Assembly: GCA_016801845.1 (NCBI GenBank)
Contig: CM028911.1
Location: forward strand, 9,408,885-9,472,884
Source: Polydactylus sextarius
Taxonomy: Eukaryota; Chordata; Actinopteri; Polynemidae
Reading direction: 5' to 3'
Length of the DNA: 64,000 nucleotides
Both the position numbers and the translations under genes were made by a program. The notes under the pieces are model-generated. The model saw only the letters and a list, made by a program, of their open reading frames with translations, searched no databases and was not told the DNA's origin. This document shows, in pieces, positions 63,601-64,000 of the stretch. Every line of letters starts with the position of its first letter. Position 1 is the first letter of the stretch.

Positions 63601-64000
63601 AAGCAAAAATCAAAGACAGAAAGAACTCGTAAACGTGTTTGCATAGTTGAGAAAAAGCTTTGTTCTCAACAAAAACAGCAAAATCATCTGAGCGTCGTTT
63701 TGTTTATTGAGGTCCTAAATGTCACGCAGCCTGAAATAGTTATGCTCTTAGGAGCAATTAGCGTTTCACTTATCAGACCCAAATTAAATTGGGTAAACGT
63801 CAGGGCATGTACAGCCTGGTGGTTTGACGGTTATGTACTTGTGTGATTATGCTCACTATGTGCAGTAAACAGACACTCCCACACGTAAAGCAGACTGTGC
63901 CTGTTTCATTTGAATCTTAACCGAGCTGTACCTTTCAAGTCTCAGATCGGCACGACTGAGTGAAACAAACAAAACCGCTCCTGACAGCTCAAAAGCCTTT
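57601..64000. other. Gene-free region, part 7, to window end
   Basis: No supported exon. A frame open from about 62478 to 62819, ending DYHQQLPF, lacks a convincing start and I do not recognise it. A short (GA)n lies at 61418-61432. The znf503 coding sequence expected by synteny is not present. Confidence 0.45.

Noticed and set aside
1..64000. CRISPR arrays, bacterial operons or phage
   Set aside because: The repeats are dinucleotide tracts, a MITE and a segmental duplication; genes are intron-bearing vertebrate genes.

Overview
The window is vertebrate nuclear DNA, almost certainly from a ray-finned (teleost) fish. Genes are split into short exons with GT-AG introns. Intergenic DNA is AT-rich and carries many (TG)n, (AT)n and (GA)n microsatellites. 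The proteins read most like teleost forms: a VDAC2, a COMTD1, and CD300/pIgR-like receptors of the fish 'CMRF35-like' type. There are no bacterial operons, CRISPR arrays or convincing RNA genes. All exon models were built by hand from splice signals and reading frame. No alignment or expression data were available.

Region 1 (1-11 kb) is a recent tandem array of CD300/pIgR-like receptor genes on the + strand. The tail of copy 1 enters at the left edge. Copy 2 (3408-5843) has signal peptide, two V domains, transmembrane segment and three ITIM-like motifs. Copy 3 (8149-10039) has ectodomain exons identical to copy 2 at protein level, but a Thr/Gln-rich stalk, a different transmembrane exon and a short tail without tyrosine. 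The repeat unit is about 4.74-4.8 kb and includes a hAT-type MITE with its target-site duplication. The arrangement looks like a paired inhibitory/non-inhibitory receptor set made by unequal exchange in the intron after the second V exon.

Region 2 (11.3-25.4 kb) holds three complete genes: vdac2 (+, 283 aa), a neurofilament-like intermediate filament gene (-, 781 aa, short head and about 420-residue acidic tail), and comtd1 (-, 246 aa). Neighbouring VDAC2 and COMTD1 match the human 10q22.2 order (VDAC2, COMTD1, ZNF503), which I recall from general knowledge. vdac2 and the filament gene converge.

Region 3 (25.4-64 kb) has no gene I can support. A consensus CTCF-type site lies just beyond comtd1 and a second, oppositely oriented near-consensus site lies 2.6 kb further on. 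A weak Ig-like open exon and a transmembrane-like frame lie between them, but they do not splice in phase. The remaining ~35 kb has the texture of a developmental gene desert: microsatellite-rich stretches alternate with complex blocks containing homeodomain-type sites. By synteny I infer it is part of the regulatory landscape of znf503 (nlz), whose coding sequence is not in the window.
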